NCBI RefSeq assembly: GCF_040546025.1
Contig: NZ_JBEPNA010000009.1
Location: 1 to 64,000 of the forward strand
Direction: 5' to 3'
Origin: Marisediminicola sp040546025
Lineage (GTDB): Bacteria > Actinomycetota > Actinomycetes > Actinomycetales > Microbacteriaceae
Length of the DNA stretch: 64,000 bases
Shown here: positions 49,305 to 58,832 of the stretch, in pieces
Layout of the letters: each line of letters starts with the position of its first letter
Numbering within the stretch: the first letter of the stretch is position 1
Made by a program: the position numbers and the translations under genes
The notes under the pieces: generated by a model
The model's database searches: none
Told to the model about the DNA's origin: nothing
Seen by the model: only the letters and a program-made list of their open reading frames with translations

Positions 49305-50525
49305 GTGGCGGCTCGGGGCGACGGGGCGCCCGACAACGGCCCCGTCGCGCCCCGGCGTGGAAACAGCAACGACCTGGTGCGCCGCCACAACCTGTCCGTC
49401 GTGCTCGGGCTCGCGCACCACGATCCGTCGGTGTCCCGCTCCCAGCTCACCAAGCAGACGGGCCTGAACCGGTCGACGATAGCGGCACTGGTCGGCGAGC
49501 TCTCCGAGCTGGGCCTCGTTGTCGAGTCCGAACCGGATGCGAGCAGGCAGGTCGGTCGCCCGAGCCCGATCGTCGCGCCTCACCCCGGAGTGGTCGCGAT
49601 CGCCGTGAACCCCGAGATCGACTCCGTCACGATCGCCCTCGTGGGCCTCGGTGGCCGGGTGCTCCGCCGCATTCGCCGCGACGCCACGATGCCGACCGTC
49701 GACGACACCGTGAGTATCGTTGCCGACGCCGTCGACGAGCTCCGTGCCGAGGCCAGCCGCTCCGCCCGCCTGGTCGGGATCGGCGTTGCGGTGCCCGGAC
49801 TCGTGCGCGCGAGCGACGGCGTCGTGCGCCTCGCGCCGCACCTCGGGTGGACGGATGCGCCGCTCGCGCGGCTGCTCGTCGACGCCACCGGACTCCCGGC
49901 GGCCGCCGCGAACGATGCCGGGCTCGGCGCGAAAGCGGAGCATATCTTCGGCGCCGGCCGTGGCCACACCGACATGATCTACCTCAACGGCGGCGCGAGC
50001 GGGATCGGTGGCGGCATCATCGCCGGAGGGCAGCCGATCCGTGGGGCGGGGGGCTACGCGGGCGAGTTCGGGCACACGCTCGCGACAACCCGCAACGGCC
50101 GTGACGCGAGCGGCGCGCCGGGAAGCCTCGAACTCGAGGTACGACGGTCCCTGCTCCTCGACGCGCTCGGGATCGCGACCGCCGACGCCGACGAACTCGA
50201 CGCCAGGCTTCTCAACTCGGATTCCCCCGCCGTTCGCGCGGAGGTCGAGCGCCAGCTGGCCTTCCTCGGCGTCGCGCTGCGCAACGCGATCGACATCCTG
50301 AATCCCCAGCTCGTCGTGCTCGGCGGATTCCTCGGCTCGCTTCACGCGGCGGCACCCGGCCGGCTCGAGACGCTCGTCGCCGATCAGGCCCTCGCCGTCC
50401 CGTTCGACGAGGTGCGCTTCTCCCGGGCCGAACTCGGATCCGACCTCTTGCTCGTCGGGGCGGCCGAGCTGGCGTTCGGTCCACTCCTCGGCAACCCGGC
50501 CGGGGTCGAACCGGTTCCCGCCTGA
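49305..50525 (+). CDS. ROK-family transcriptional regulator
   Basis: 406 aa. An N-terminal winged helix (VLGLAHHDPSVSRSQLTKQTGLNRSTIAALVGELSELGLV) precedes a ROK sugar-kinase-like domain (GIGVAVPGLVRASDGVVRLAPHLGW, then IYLNGGASGIGGGIIAGGQPIRGAGGYAGEFGH). The usual zinc motif CxCGxxGC after GEFGH is absent: the segment reads TLATTRNGRDASGAPGSLE. It is therefore a regulator lacking the metal site and probably has no kinase activity. It probably controls the glucosidase gene just upstream. GTG start. Confidence 0.9.
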   Translation: MAARGDGAPDNGPVAPRRGNSNDLVRRHNLSVVLGLAHHDPSVSRSQLTKQTGLNRSTIAALVGELSELGLVVESEPDASRQVGRPSPIVAPHPGVVAIAVNPEIDSVTIALVGLGGRVLRRIRRDATMPTVDDTVSIVADAVDELRAEASRSARLVGIGVAVPGLVRASDGVVRLAPHLGWTDAPLARLLVDATGLPAAAANDAGLGAKAEHIFGAGRGHTDMIYLNGGASGIGGGIIAGGQPIRGAGGYAGEFGHTLATTRNGRDASGAPGSLELEVRRSLLLDALGIATADADELDARLLNSDSPAVRAEVERQLAFLGVALRNAIDILNPQLVVLGGFLGSLHAAAPGRLETLVADQALAVPFDEVRFSRAELGSDLLLVGAAELAFGPLLGNPAGVEPVPA

Positions 50526-50700
50526 ATTTCGGCGCCCCCGTTGCGCAGGAAAGGGAATAACCCGCGCCCGCGAGAACTTGGGGTAGATGCGCGCTCAGTC
50601 TCGACTGGGCGGCATCCCCCACGCATAGTCGCGCCGCGAGCCACGGCCCGGTCGGCGCGTGGCGCGCCAATTCTGCGAAGAAGAACCGAGGAATCTCTCT

Positions 50701-51942
50701 GTGAGCACCGCGACCAGGCCGACAGCCGTCGTACACCCCGGCGATCTGCTGACCCGTCGCCAGCGCATCGTGTACATCGTGATCCTCGGTGCTCTCGTGG
50801 CCCTCGGCCCCTTCACGATCGACCTCTACCTTCCGGCTTTCCCGGTCATCGAAGGTGACCTCGGAGTCTCGCAAGCGGCAGTGCAACTCACCCTCACCGC
50901 TACCACCATCGGCTTCGGAGTGGGCCAGCTGCTCGTCGGGCCGTGGAGCGACCGCGTCGGACGGCGCCTCCCGCTTATCGTCGCGACGTCGCTGCATGTG
51001 CTCGCGAGCGTGGGGGTCGCCCTCGCCCCCGACATCGCCTGGATCGCGGTCTTCCGCGTGCTGCAGGGCATGGGCGCCGCGGCAGGAGCCGTCGTCGCCA
51101 TGGCGACCGTGCGCGACCTGTTCGGCGGGCAGCCCCTCGTGCGGATGCTGTCGAGGCTCGCTCTCGTCACCGGCCTCGCTCCCATCCTCGCGCCGGTCAT
51201 CGGCTCGCAGCTGCTGCTCGTGCTCGACTGGCGTGGCGTGTTCTACTTCCTCGCCGCCTACGGGGTGCTCGTGCTGCTCTCCGCGATCTTCTTCATCGTC
51301 GAGACGAGGCCGAAGGAGTCCCGCGGAACATCGGACCGCACGATGGCCCAGCGCTACAGGGCGATCTTCCGCGACCGCGTCTTCATTGGAGTTGCGGTCA
51401 TCGGCGGCATGTCCTTCTCGGGCCTGTTCGCCTACCTCAGCGCGTCACCGTTCCTGTTCCAGGACCTGTACGGCCTCGACGCCCAGCAGTACGGCCTGCT
51501 CTTCGCCGTGAACTCCGTCGGCATCGTGATCGGCACCCAGACATCAGCCCGCCTCGCCCGCATCGTGGGGCCGCAGTGGATCCTCGCCTTCTCGACGGCC
51601 GTCGTGTTCCTCTCCTCCTCGGCGATCGTGGTCCTTGACCTCGCGGATGCTGGACTTCTGGGCGTTCTCGTGCCGCTCTGGTTCTTCATCACCGCCGTCG
51701 GCTTCGGCTTCCCGATGGTGCAGGTGCTCGCTCTTGCGGGCCACGGCAGCGAGGCCGGCACTGCGGCATCCGTTCTCGGTGCCCTCAACTTCGGCCTCGC
51801 AGGGCTCATCTCGCCGATCGTGGGGCTCTTCGGCGTCAGCGCGTTCGTGATGGGCCTGGTCATGGCGTCGACGGCGTTTGTCGCGGTGCTCTCCCTGTGG
51901 TTCATCGTGCAGCCGAAAACAGTGCCGGAGCTGTCCCGCTGA
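50701..51942 (+). CDS. MFS drug-efflux transporter, Bcr/CflA family
   Basis: 413 aa, twelve hydrophobic segments. Motif A is GPWSDRVGRRLPLIVA between spans 2 and 3; the opening VALGPFTIDLYLPAFPVIEGDLG is characteristic for Bcr/CflA. FRVLQGMGAAAGAVVAMATVRDLF and PILAPVIGSQLL complete the picture. The substrate is likely a drug such as bicyclomycin or chloramphenicol, but not shown. Start GTG 50701 (MSTATRP...), preceded by GAGGAATCTCT. Confidence 0.9.
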   Translation: MSTATRPTAVVHPGDLLTRRQRIVYIVILGALVALGPFTIDLYLPAFPVIEGDLGVSQAAVQLTLTATTIGFGVGQLLVGPWSDRVGRRLPLIVATSLHVLASVGVALAPDIAWIAVFRVLQGMGAAAGAVVAMATVRDLFGGQPLVRMLSRLALVTGLAPILAPVIGSQLLLVLDWRGVFYFLAAYGVLVLLSAIFFIVETRPKESRGTSDRTMAQRYRAIFRDRVFIGVAVIGGMSFSGLFAYLSASPFLFQDLYGLDAQQYGLLFAVNSVGIVIGTQTSARLARIVGPQWILAFSTAVVFLSSSAIVVLDLADAGLLGVLVPLWFFITAVGFGFPMVQVLALAGHGSEAGTAASVLGALNFGLAGLISPIVGLFGVSAFVMGLVMASTAFVAVLSLWFIVQPKTVPELSR

Positions 51943-51975
51943 CGGTGTGCAGGGGAGCCCGATAGCGTGGGAGAC

Positions 51976-52671
51976 ATGACCGAGAACAGGCCGAGGACGC
52001 GTTACGCCGCCGACCAGGCGCTGAAGTCCGAGGTGCGGGTCACCCGGCACTGGCCACTGGTCAGCGGGATCGCCGCGGTGGTGCTCGCCGCGGTGCTCGG
52101 AGCCGTGATCGCCTACCGGGCGAGCAACAAGCCGTTCGAGTTCGACACCGAGTGGATGGAAGAGATCCTCGAGGCCCGCAATCCCGTGTTGGAGATACCC
52201 GCCCAGCTCATGAACACCGTGGGAGGTGGGTTATTCGGCGTCATCATCCTTCCCATCGTGATCGTCGTGCTGCTGTTGATCCTGAGGCGCAAGTGGGCCG
52301 CCCTGTACTTCGCCGCCGCCAGCATCCTGAGCGCCGGGCTCGTGCAGCTCCTGAAGAACGTGTTCGCCCGCCCGCGCCCGGAAGACATGCTCGTTACCGC
52401 TGACATCGGATCTTTTCCCTCCGGTCACGTCGCGAATGCCGCGACGATGGCGGTCGTGCTCGGGTTCATCCTCCAGCGGACCTGGGTCTGGATCGCAGGA
52501 ATGGTCTACGCGATCCTCATGATGCTGAGCCGTACCTACCTCGGCGTGCACTGGGCCAGCGACACCATCGGCGGTCTCGTGCTCGGCGCGGGCGTCGCGG
52601 TCATCCTGTGGGCGCCCCTCGCGCATCGGTTGCACCTGGAGCGGCACAAGCCGATTGTCGTGCAGTCCTGA
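51976..52671 (+). CDS. PAP2-family membrane phosphatase
   Basis: 231 aa with five to six spans. All three phosphatase motifs are present: KNVFARPRPED (KxxxxxxRP), SFPSGH and SRTYLGVHWASD (SRxxxxxHxxxD). It probably dephosphorylates lipid phosphates such as phosphatidate or undecaprenyl pyrophosphate outside the membrane. The ATG 51976 follows TAGCGT (51963-51968) by 7 nt; an in-frame GTG nine nt upstream is less likely. Confidence 0.92.
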   Translation: MTENRPRTRYAADQALKSEVRVTRHWPLVSGIAAVVLAAVLGAVIAYRASNKPFEFDTEWMEEILEARNPVLEIPAQLMNTVGGGLFGVIILPIVIVVLLLILRRKWAALYFAAASILSAGLVQLLKNVFARPRPEDMLVTADIGSFPSGHVANAATMAVVLGFILQRTWVWIAGMVYAILMMLSRTYLGVHWASDTIGGLVLGAGVAVILWAPLAHRLHLERHKPIVVQS

Positions 52672-52715
52672 CGGTTGGCGGCCACTTCGCGGCCACCGAC
52701 GGCTAGCGTGGGGGA

Positions 52716-53987
52716 ATGAGAATCCTTCTGGTGGGCGCCGGCGGCGTCGGCGACGCCTTCGCCAAGATCGCCGCACGGCGCTCGTTCTACGAACTGATCG
52801 TCGTGAGCGACTACGACCTCGCCCGCGCCGAGCGCACCGTGGCCTGGATCGAGGCGCGTCACGGCGCTCAGGACGGGCGGTTTGTCGCCGAACGGATCGA
52901 CGCCTCCGACCCCGACAGCGTCGCCGAGGTGGCGAGGCGGCACGGCGCGACCCACGTGATGAACGCGGTCGAACCGAAGTTTGTGCCGACGATCTTCGCG
53001 GGCGCGCTCGCCGCCGACGCGAACTACCTCGACATGGCGATGAGCCTGAGCGAGCCGCATCCGACGAATCCCCACGAGGAGACGGGCATCATGCTCGGCG
53101 ACGACCAGTTCGCCCTCTCGGCCGATTGGGAGAAGGCGGGCAAGCTCGCGCTCGTCGGCATGGGCGTCGAGCCGGGACTCAGCGACGTGTTCGCCCGCTA
53201 CGCTGCCGACCACCTGTTCAGCGAGATCGACGAGCTCGGCACCCGTGACGGCGCCAATCTCGTCGTGCGGGACGAACTCGGCAACGAGATCTTCGCGCCG
53301 TCGTTCAGCATCTGGACCACGATCGAGGAGTGCCTGAACCCGCCCGTCATCTGGGAGAAGGACAGGGGCTGGTTCACGACGGCGCCGTTCTCCGAGCCGG
53401 AGGTGTTCGTGTTTCCGGAAGGCATCGGACCGGTCGAGTGCGTCAACGTCGAGCACGAGGAGGTTATCCTCATGCCCCGCTGGATCAACGCGAAGCGCGT
53501 CACCTTCAAGTACGGGCTCGGCGACGAGTTCATCGGAATCCTGAAGACCCTCAACCAGCTCGGACTCGACAAGACCGAGCCCGTCCGCGTGCGCTCCACA
53601 GACGGACCGGTCATGGTCGCCCCGCGCGACGTCGTCGCTGCCGGGCTACCCGACCCGGCCAGCCTCGGCCCGCGGATGACCGGCAAGACCTGCGCCGGCG
53701 TCTGGATCACCGGCACCGGCACCGACGGCATGCCGCGGGAGGTATATCTCTACCATGTCAGCGACAACGAGTGGACGATGGCGGAGTACGAGGCGCAGTG
53801 CGTCGTCTGGCAGACCGCCCTCAACCCCGTGATCGCGCTCGAGCTGCTGGCCGCCGGCACCTGGTCCGGACTCGGGGTGCTCGGGCCGGAGGCCTTCGAC
53901 GCGAAACCCTACCTCGACCTCATGGCGCTCCCGGTCGACCAGGGCGGCTACGGGCAGCCGTGGGGATTCGAAGACCGGCTCGCCTAG
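52716..53987 (+). CDS. Saccharopine dehydrogenase-family protein (423 aa)
   Basis: The N-terminal Rossmann domain (MRILLVGAGGVGDAFAKIAA) and the Sacchrp_dh C-terminal domain match the saccharopine reductase / homospermidine synthase group, LYS9-like. MGVEPGLSDVFARYAAD is the conserved glycine/aspartate-containing block. Likely an NAD(P)-dependent reductase or synthase of an amino-acid-derived imine, not lysine saccharopine itself; the substrate is unknown. TAGCGT lies 6 nt before the ATG (leaderless type). It runs in the same direction as the acyl-CoA dehydrogenase. Confidence 0.85.
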   Translation: MRILLVGAGGVGDAFAKIAARRSFYELIVVSDYDLARAERTVAWIEARHGAQDGRFVAERIDASDPDSVAEVARRHGATHVMNAVEPKFVPTIFAGALAADANYLDMAMSLSEPHPTNPHEETGIMLGDDQFALSADWEKAGKLALVGMGVEPGLSDVFARYAADHLFSEIDELGTRDGANLVVRDELGNEIFAPSFSIWTTIEECLNPPVIWEKDRGWFTTAPFSEPEVFVFPEGIGPVECVNVEHEEVILMPRWINAKRVTFKYGLGDEFIGILKTLNQLGLDKTEPVRVRSTDGPVMVAPRDVVAAGLPDPASLGPRMTGKTCAGVWITGTGTDGMPREVYLYHVSDNEWTMAEYEAQCVVWQTALNPVIALELLAAGTWSGLGVLGPEAFDAKPYLDLMALPVDQGGYGQPWGFEDRLA

Positions 53988-53999
53988 GTATCCGCAGCC

Positions 54000-55172
54000 A
54001 TGATCTTGCCCAGGTCGCGCACCGAGGAGCTCCTCGGACTCACCGCCCTCCTCACCCCGACCGAGCTCGACTGGCAGCACCGGGCCAGAGAATTCGCCGT
54101 GACCCGCATTGCCCCGACGATCGACGACGACTACGAGCGCGAGGTGTTCCGCGCGGAACTCGTGCCCGAGCTCGGCGCCCTCGGCGTGCTGGGCATGCAC
54201 CTCACCGGCCACGGCTGCGCTGGCGCCGGTGCGGTGTCGTATGGCCTCGTCTGCCACGAGCTTGAGGCGGCCGACTCGGCCTGGCGCACCTTCGTGTCGG
54301 TGCAGGGCTCGCTCGCGATGACGGCGATCTCGAAGTACGGCTCCGCGGAGCACAAGTCCAGCTGGCTTCCCCGGATGGCCGCCGGAGAGGCGATCGGATG
54401 CTTCGCGCTGACCGAACCGGACGGCGGCAGCGACCCCGCCGCAATGACCACGACGGCGGTGCTCGCGAATGGCGAGTGGCTGCTCACCGGCCGCAAGCGC
54501 TGGATCGGGCTCGCGTCGGTCGCCGATGTCGCCGTCGTGTGGGCGAGCACCGCGGAGGGCATCCGCGGCTTCATCGTGCCCACCGATAGCCCGGGATTCA
54601 CCGCGACGAACATCGCGGGCAAGCTCTCCATGCGCGCGTCGATCCAGTGTGATGTTGAGCTGCGCGACGTGCGGCTGCCCGAATCGGCGCTGCTGCCCGG
54701 CGCCGCGGGACTCGCGGCGCCATTCAGCTGTCTCGGCGAGGCCCGGTACGGGATCGTCTGGGGCGCGATGGGCGCCGCCAGGGCATCCCTCGACGCCGCC
54801 GTCGGGTTCTCTCAGACCCGCATGGTGTTCGGAGCGCCGATCGGCTCCAAGCAGCTCATCCAGCACAAGCTCGCCGACGCATTCGTCGAGTACGAGAAGG
54901 GGATGCTGCTCGCGCTGCACCTCGGCAGGCTGGCCGACGCGGGCACGCTGACTCCGGATCAGGTGAGCGTCGGCAAGCTCAACAACGTGCGCGAGGCGAT
55001 CGCGATCGTCTCGTCGATGCGGAGCGTGCTGGCCGGCGACGGCATCACCTCCGCCTACCCGGTGATGCGGCACGCGGCGAACCTCGAGGCGGTGCGCACC
55101 TACGAGGGAACGGACGAGGTGCACACGCTGGTGATCGGACGCGCGCTCACGGGGCTTGCCGCGTTCCGCTGA
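54000..55172 (+). CDS. Acyl-CoA dehydrogenase (glutaryl-CoA dehydrogenase-like)
   Basis: 390 aa, FAD-dependent. It has CFALTEPDGGSDPAAMTTTA (FAD/substrate motif), the beta-domain TGRKRWIGLASVADV, and C-terminal YPVMRHAANLEAVRTYEGTDEVHTLVIGRALTG. The base glutamate sits in the YEGTDEVH motif, as in glutaryl-CoA dehydrogenase rather than the 366-type E of short-chain enzymes. It is 12 bp after the saccharopine-dehydrogenase-like gene, possibly a lysine or amino-acid catabolic pair. The ATG start lacks a clear ribosome binding site. Confidence 0.9.
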   Translation: MILPRSRTEELLGLTALLTPTELDWQHRAREFAVTRIAPTIDDDYEREVFRAELVPELGALGVLGMHLTGHGCAGAGAVSYGLVCHELEAADSAWRTFVSVQGSLAMTAISKYGSAEHKSSWLPRMAAGEAIGCFALTEPDGGSDPAAMTTTAVLANGEWLLTGRKRWIGLASVADVAVVWASTAEGIRGFIVPTDSPGFTATNIAGKLSMRASIQCDVELRDVRLPESALLPGAAGLAAPFSCLGEARYGIVWGAMGAARASLDAAVGFSQTRMVFGAPIGSKQLIQHKLADAFVEYEKGMLLALHLGRLADAGTLTPDQVSVGKLNNVREAIAIVSSMRSVLAGDGITSAYPVMRHAANLEAVRTYEGTDEVHTLVIGRALTGLAAFR

Positions 55173-55208
55173 CCGGGCCGCGAAACATCCGCCGCCTAGG
55201 CTGGCGAG

Positions 55209-56321
55209 ATGAGAATTCACGCGATCGAGTTGCACCGCATCGGCATGCCGCTGGTGCGGCCGTTCGAGACGAGCTTCGGGGTGCAGACCTCACGCGAGGT
55301 GCTGCTCGTGCACGTGCGCACGGATGTCGGCGACGGCTGGGGAGAGTGCGTGGCGGGAGTCGACCCGTTCTATTCCTCCGAATACGTCTCAGCGGTCGAG
55401 GACGTGATCCGCAGCTACCTCGCCCCGGCGCTGCTCGCCGGGCAGCGCGGAGGGGCGGCCGATGTCGCGCCGCTCCTGCGCTTCGTCGTCGGGCACCGCA
55501 TGGCGAAGGCGGCCCTCGAGGCCGCGATCCTCGACGCGCAGCTCCGTGCCGACGGGGTGAGCTTCGGAAGCCATTTCGGGGCGACCCGCGACCGGGTCGA
55601 CTGCGGCGTTTCGGTGGGCATCTCGCCCGACATCCCGACCCTGCTCGACGAGGTGCGAACCTATGTCGACCAGGGCTACAAGCGCGTCAAGCTCAAGATC
55701 AAGCCTGGATGGGACCTCGAGCCAGTCGCCGCCGTGCGCGACCTGCTCGGGGCCGGTGGTTTACTGCAGGTCGACGCGAACACCGCGTACACGCTCGACG
55801 ACGTCAGCCACCTGCGTGAGCTCGACGCATTCGACCTCCTGCTGATCGAGCAGCCGTTCGTCGAAGAGGACATCGGAGCGCACGCCGTGCTTGCCCGGGC
55901 GATCGAGACCCCGGTGTGCCTCGACGAGTCGATCGTGAGCACCTCCGTGGCGGTCGACGCCATTGAGCAGGGTGCAACGAGCATCGTCAACATCAAGGCC
56001 GGCCGCGTCGGCGGATACCTCGAGGCGGTGCGGATGCACGGAGCCTGCCTTACCCGCTCAATCCCGGTGTGGTGCGGCGGGATGCTGGAGACCGGCATCG
56101 GCCGCGCCGCAAACGTGGCGCTCGCCGCCCTGCCGGGTTTCACGCTTCCGGGCGACACCTCGGCATCGGACCGATATTTCGCAGAGGACCTCACCGACCC
56201 GTTCGTGCTCGAGGACGGCACGCTGACGGTGCCGACCGGGCCCGGAACCGGGGTCACGGTGCGCACGGAGCTCGTGCGCCACTGGGCGCTGCGCGAACCA
56301 CTGGTGCTGTCAGCCGGCTGA
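55209..56321 (+). CDS. menC: o-Succinylbenzoate synthase / N-acylamino-acid racemase
   Basis: 370 aa, enolase superfamily. Catalytic features: K-x-K in VKLKIKPGW, metal ligands D in QVDANTAY, E in LLIEQPF and D in CLDESI, and the second lysine in VNIKAGRVGG. Such enzymes make o-succinylbenzoate for menaquinone or racemise N-succinylamino acids; sequence cannot decide. Other men genes are not in the window. TAGGCT ends 6 nt before the ATG (leaderless type). Confidence 0.85.
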   Translation: MRIHAIELHRIGMPLVRPFETSFGVQTSREVLLVHVRTDVGDGWGECVAGVDPFYSSEYVSAVEDVIRSYLAPALLAGQRGGAADVAPLLRFVVGHRMAKAALEAAILDAQLRADGVSFGSHFGATRDRVDCGVSVGISPDIPTLLDEVRTYVDQGYKRVKLKIKPGWDLEPVAAVRDLLGAGGLLQVDANTAYTLDDVSHLRELDAFDLLLIEQPFVEEDIGAHAVLARAIETPVCLDESIVSTSVAVDAIEQGATSIVNIKAGRVGGYLEAVRMHGACLTRSIPVWCGGMLETGIGRAANVALAALPGFTLPGDTSASDRYFAEDLTDPFVLEDGTLTVPTGPGTGVTVRTELVRHWALREPLVLSAG

Positions 56322-56365
56322 GGGCGGCTAATGACGTGTGCGGGGCGCGTGGGTAGGCTGGCCCG

Positions 56366-58150
56366 ATGACTGACGCGGTGGAACAGGCGAGGGCGGCTGT
56401 CGCCGCGGCGGCGAAGGCCCAGGCGGATGCCGAGGCCGCGCTCAGGCAGGCCGAGGAGGGTGCCGCGGAGCAGGCAGCCGCTCGCGCGAACGCGGAGCCG
56501 CCTTCGAACGACGCCCGCGCAAGCACCAACGGCCCCCTTGCCTCCGGCGAGGTGGACCGCATCCAGGCCGGCTACAGCTTCGAGGGCGCCGCGCTCGAGA
56601 TGGGAGTGCTCGTCAACGGCGAGGCGCTCGCCGACGTGCCCGTGCGGATCCCGCTCGCGATGCTCAACCGCCATGGCCTCGTTGCTGGTGCGACCGGAAC
56701 CGGCAAGACCAAGACCCTGCAGGTGCTCGCCGAGCAGATCTCCGCCCTCGGCGTCCCTGTGTTCGCCGCCGACATCAAGGGCGACCTGTCCGGCATCGCC
56801 TCGGCCGGCACCCCGAGCGAGAAGCTGCTCGCCCGCACCACCGGGATCGGCCAGGACTGGCAACCCACAGCATCCCCCACCGAATTCTTCAGCCTCGGCG
56901 GCATCGGCACCGGTGTTCCCATTCGCGCAACCGTGACCGGCTTCGGTCCGCTGCTGCTCTCGAAGGTGCTCGGCCTCAACGACACCCAGGAGTCCTCCCT
57001 CGGCCTCGTCTTCCACTACGCCGCGACCGCCGGGCTGCCCCTCGTCGACCTTGCCGACCTCCGCGCCGTGCTGACCTACCTCACAACGGCCGAGGGCAAG
57101 ACGGAACTACGCGAACTCGGCGGGCTCAGCCCGGCGACGGTCGGCGTGATCCTGCGCGAGCTCATCACCTTCGCCGCCGACGGCGCCGACGTCTTCTTCG
57201 GCGAACCCGAGATCGACACCCGCGACTTCCTCCGGCAGACGCCCGACGGCCGCGGCATCATCAGCCTGCTCGAGGTGCCAGGCGTGCACGACAAGCCCGC
57301 GCTGTTCTCCACCTTCCTCATGTGGCTCCTCGCCGACCTGTTCAACGATCTGCCCGAGGTGGGCGATACCGACAAGCCCAAGCTCGTCTTCTTCTTCGAC
57401 GAGGCACACCTGCTCTTCCGGGACGCCTCGAAGGACTTCCTCGCCTCGATCACCCAGACCGTGCGCCTCATCCGCTCGAAGGGCGTCGGCATCTTCTTCG
57501 TCACCCAGACCCCCAAGGACGTGCCGAACGACGTGCTCGCTCAGGTCGGGTCCCGCATCCAGCACCAGCTGCGCGCCCACACCCCCGACGATGCGAAGGC
57601 GCTCCGGGCCACGGTATCCACCTACCCCACCTCCGGCTACGACCTCGCGGAGGTGCTGCAGCAGCTCGCGACGGGCGAGGCGATCGTGACCGTCATGAAC
57701 GAACGGGGAGCGCCGAGCCCGGTCGCCTGGACGAGGCTCCGCGCGCCCCAGGGTGCAATGGCGCCGACCCCGGCAGAGCGGATGCTTGCGAGCGTCACGG
57801 CCTCGCCGCTGCTGCCCAAGTACGGGACGAGCCTCGACACAGATTCCGCCCACGAGATGCTCGCGCGCCGAATGCAGGCCGCCGCAGCCGATGATGAGGC
57901 CGAGCGCCTCGGCGACGAGAAGGCGGAGTCCGCCCGGCAGGCTCAGGCCGAGTACGACCGGATGCAGAAGGAGTGGCAGAAGAGCCAGTCGAAGCCGCGC
58001 TCGTCCGGCGGGCAGTCACCAGCACCGAGACGCGCCCCGGCCCCGAAGGCGCAGAAGAACCCCCTCGAGGACTTCCTCGGCTCCTCCGCGGGACGCAGGG
58101 TGGTCACCACTGTCGTGCAGGGCATCTTCGGAACCCTCCGGCGCAAATAG
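56366..58150 (+). CDS. HerA-like ATPase (DUF853 family)
   Basis: 594 aa. The N-terminal 45 residues are an alanine/glutamate coiled coil, then Walker A GATGTGKTKT (K114), FAADIKGDLSG, Walker B LVFFFDEAHLLF and the arginine-finger-like VTQTPKDVPNDVLAQVGSRIQHQLRAHTPDD segment. The C-terminal third is a charged, Q-rich tail with a basic end. These are hexameric DNA-translocase-like ATPases of the HerA/FtsK superfamily; DUF853 members often act without NurA. TAGGCT lies 6 nt before the ATG. Confidence 0.9.
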   Translation: MTDAVEQARAAVAAAAKAQADAEAALRQAEEGAAEQAAARANAEPPSNDARASTNGPLASGEVDRIQAGYSFEGAALEMGVLVNGEALADVPVRIPLAMLNRHGLVAGATGTGKTKTLQVLAEQISALGVPVFAADIKGDLSGIASAGTPSEKLLARTTGIGQDWQPTASPTEFFSLGGIGTGVPIRATVTGFGPLLLSKVLGLNDTQESSLGLVFHYAATAGLPLVDLADLRAVLTYLTTAEGKTELRELGGLSPATVGVILRELITFAADGADVFFGEPEIDTRDFLRQTPDGRGIISLLEVPGVHDKPALFSTFLMWLLADLFNDLPEVGDTDKPKLVFFFDEAHLLFRDASKDFLASITQTVRLIRSKGVGIFFVTQTPKDVPNDVLAQVGSRIQHQLRAHTPDDAKALRATVSTYPTSGYDLAEVLQQLATGEAIVTVMNERGAPSPVAWTRLRAPQGAMAPTPAERMLASVTASPLLPKYGTSLDTDSAHEMLARRMQAAAADDEAERLGDEKAESARQAQAEYDRMQKEWQKSQSKPRSSGGQSPAPRRAPAPKAQKNPLEDFLGSSAGRRVVTTVVQGIFGTLRRK

Positions 58151-58156
58151 CGCCAG

Positions 58157-58798
58157 CTAGTCTCCGAGCGTGATCGGGATTCCCGCGAGAGACATCAGGC
58201 CGAGCACGGCCGCGAGGCTCACCGCGAAGACGGCAAGCACCGTCGCGACGAACAACGCCGGCCGGTGCTCGAACCAGTACGCGCTGCCGGGGAAGCCGGC
58301 GAAGAACTCCCGCGAGGTGATCGGGTCGGGATAGTGCTCGGTCGGCACCCCGGTCGCGTCGGCGACCCTGCGGATGGCGGCACGGCTCCAGAACGTGCCG
58401 CGCATCCGCAGCAGACGCCGACCGGCGGCATCCCGAACCAGCAGCTGCGGCGTCGAATCCGGGGCGTGGCTGCGATAGGTCTCGGCGAGAACCGTGGTCG
58501 CCACCCGGGACAGGGGGATGCGCCGGGTGGACCCGAGGAAGCCGCGCTCGACGATCGCCTCCGGGGTGACCTCGATATACGTCAGCCGGTAACGCAGGTA
58601 GGCGACCAGGCAGAGGAGCATGGTGCCGAGCTGCCAGGAGAGAAGGCCCGGCCACGTGCCGCGGGGGATCGCCAGGTAGTAGAGGGAGCCGAACAGTGCG
58701 AGCGAGATGAGCACATACGACCAGAGGGCATTCCGGACGAGGATGCGACGCGGCACGACGCGTGTGAACACGATCGGATCGTGATCTGTCGCGGCCAT
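58157..58798 (-). CDS. PH-domain (YdbS-like) membrane protein (213 aa)
   Basis: Two hydrophobic spans (ALWSYVLISLALFGSLYYLAI and LLSWQLGTMLLCLVAYLRY) precede the bPH2-type domain (LTYIEVTPEAIVERGFLGSTRRIPLSRVATTVL). A late segment (ALFVATVLAVFAVSLAAVLGLMSL) gives a third span. PH-like membrane proteins of this type are common in actinobacteria; function is unknown. It is convergent with the HerA-like gene (6 bp gap) and 34 bp from the tRNA-Ser. Confidence 0.85.
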   Translation of the reverse strand: MAATDHDPIVFTRVVPRRILVRNALWSYVLISLALFGSLYYLAIPRGTWPGLLSWQLGTMLLCLVAYLRYRLTYIEVTPEAIVERGFLGSTRRIPLSRVATTVLAETYRSHAPDSTPQLLVRDAAGRRLLRMRGTFWSRAAIRRVADATGVPTEHYPDPITSREFFAGFPGSAYWFEHRPALFVATVLAVFAVSLAAVLGLMSLAGIPITLGD

Positions 58799-58832
58799 CG
58801 AAATCCCCCAGTTTCACTGTGCCACCTATTGG

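Noticed and set aside
47811..50345. An 844-codon leftward frame opposite the beta-glucosidase and ROK genes
   Set aside because: It lies antisense to two well-defined genes, is rich in R, V and G, and shows no domain motif.
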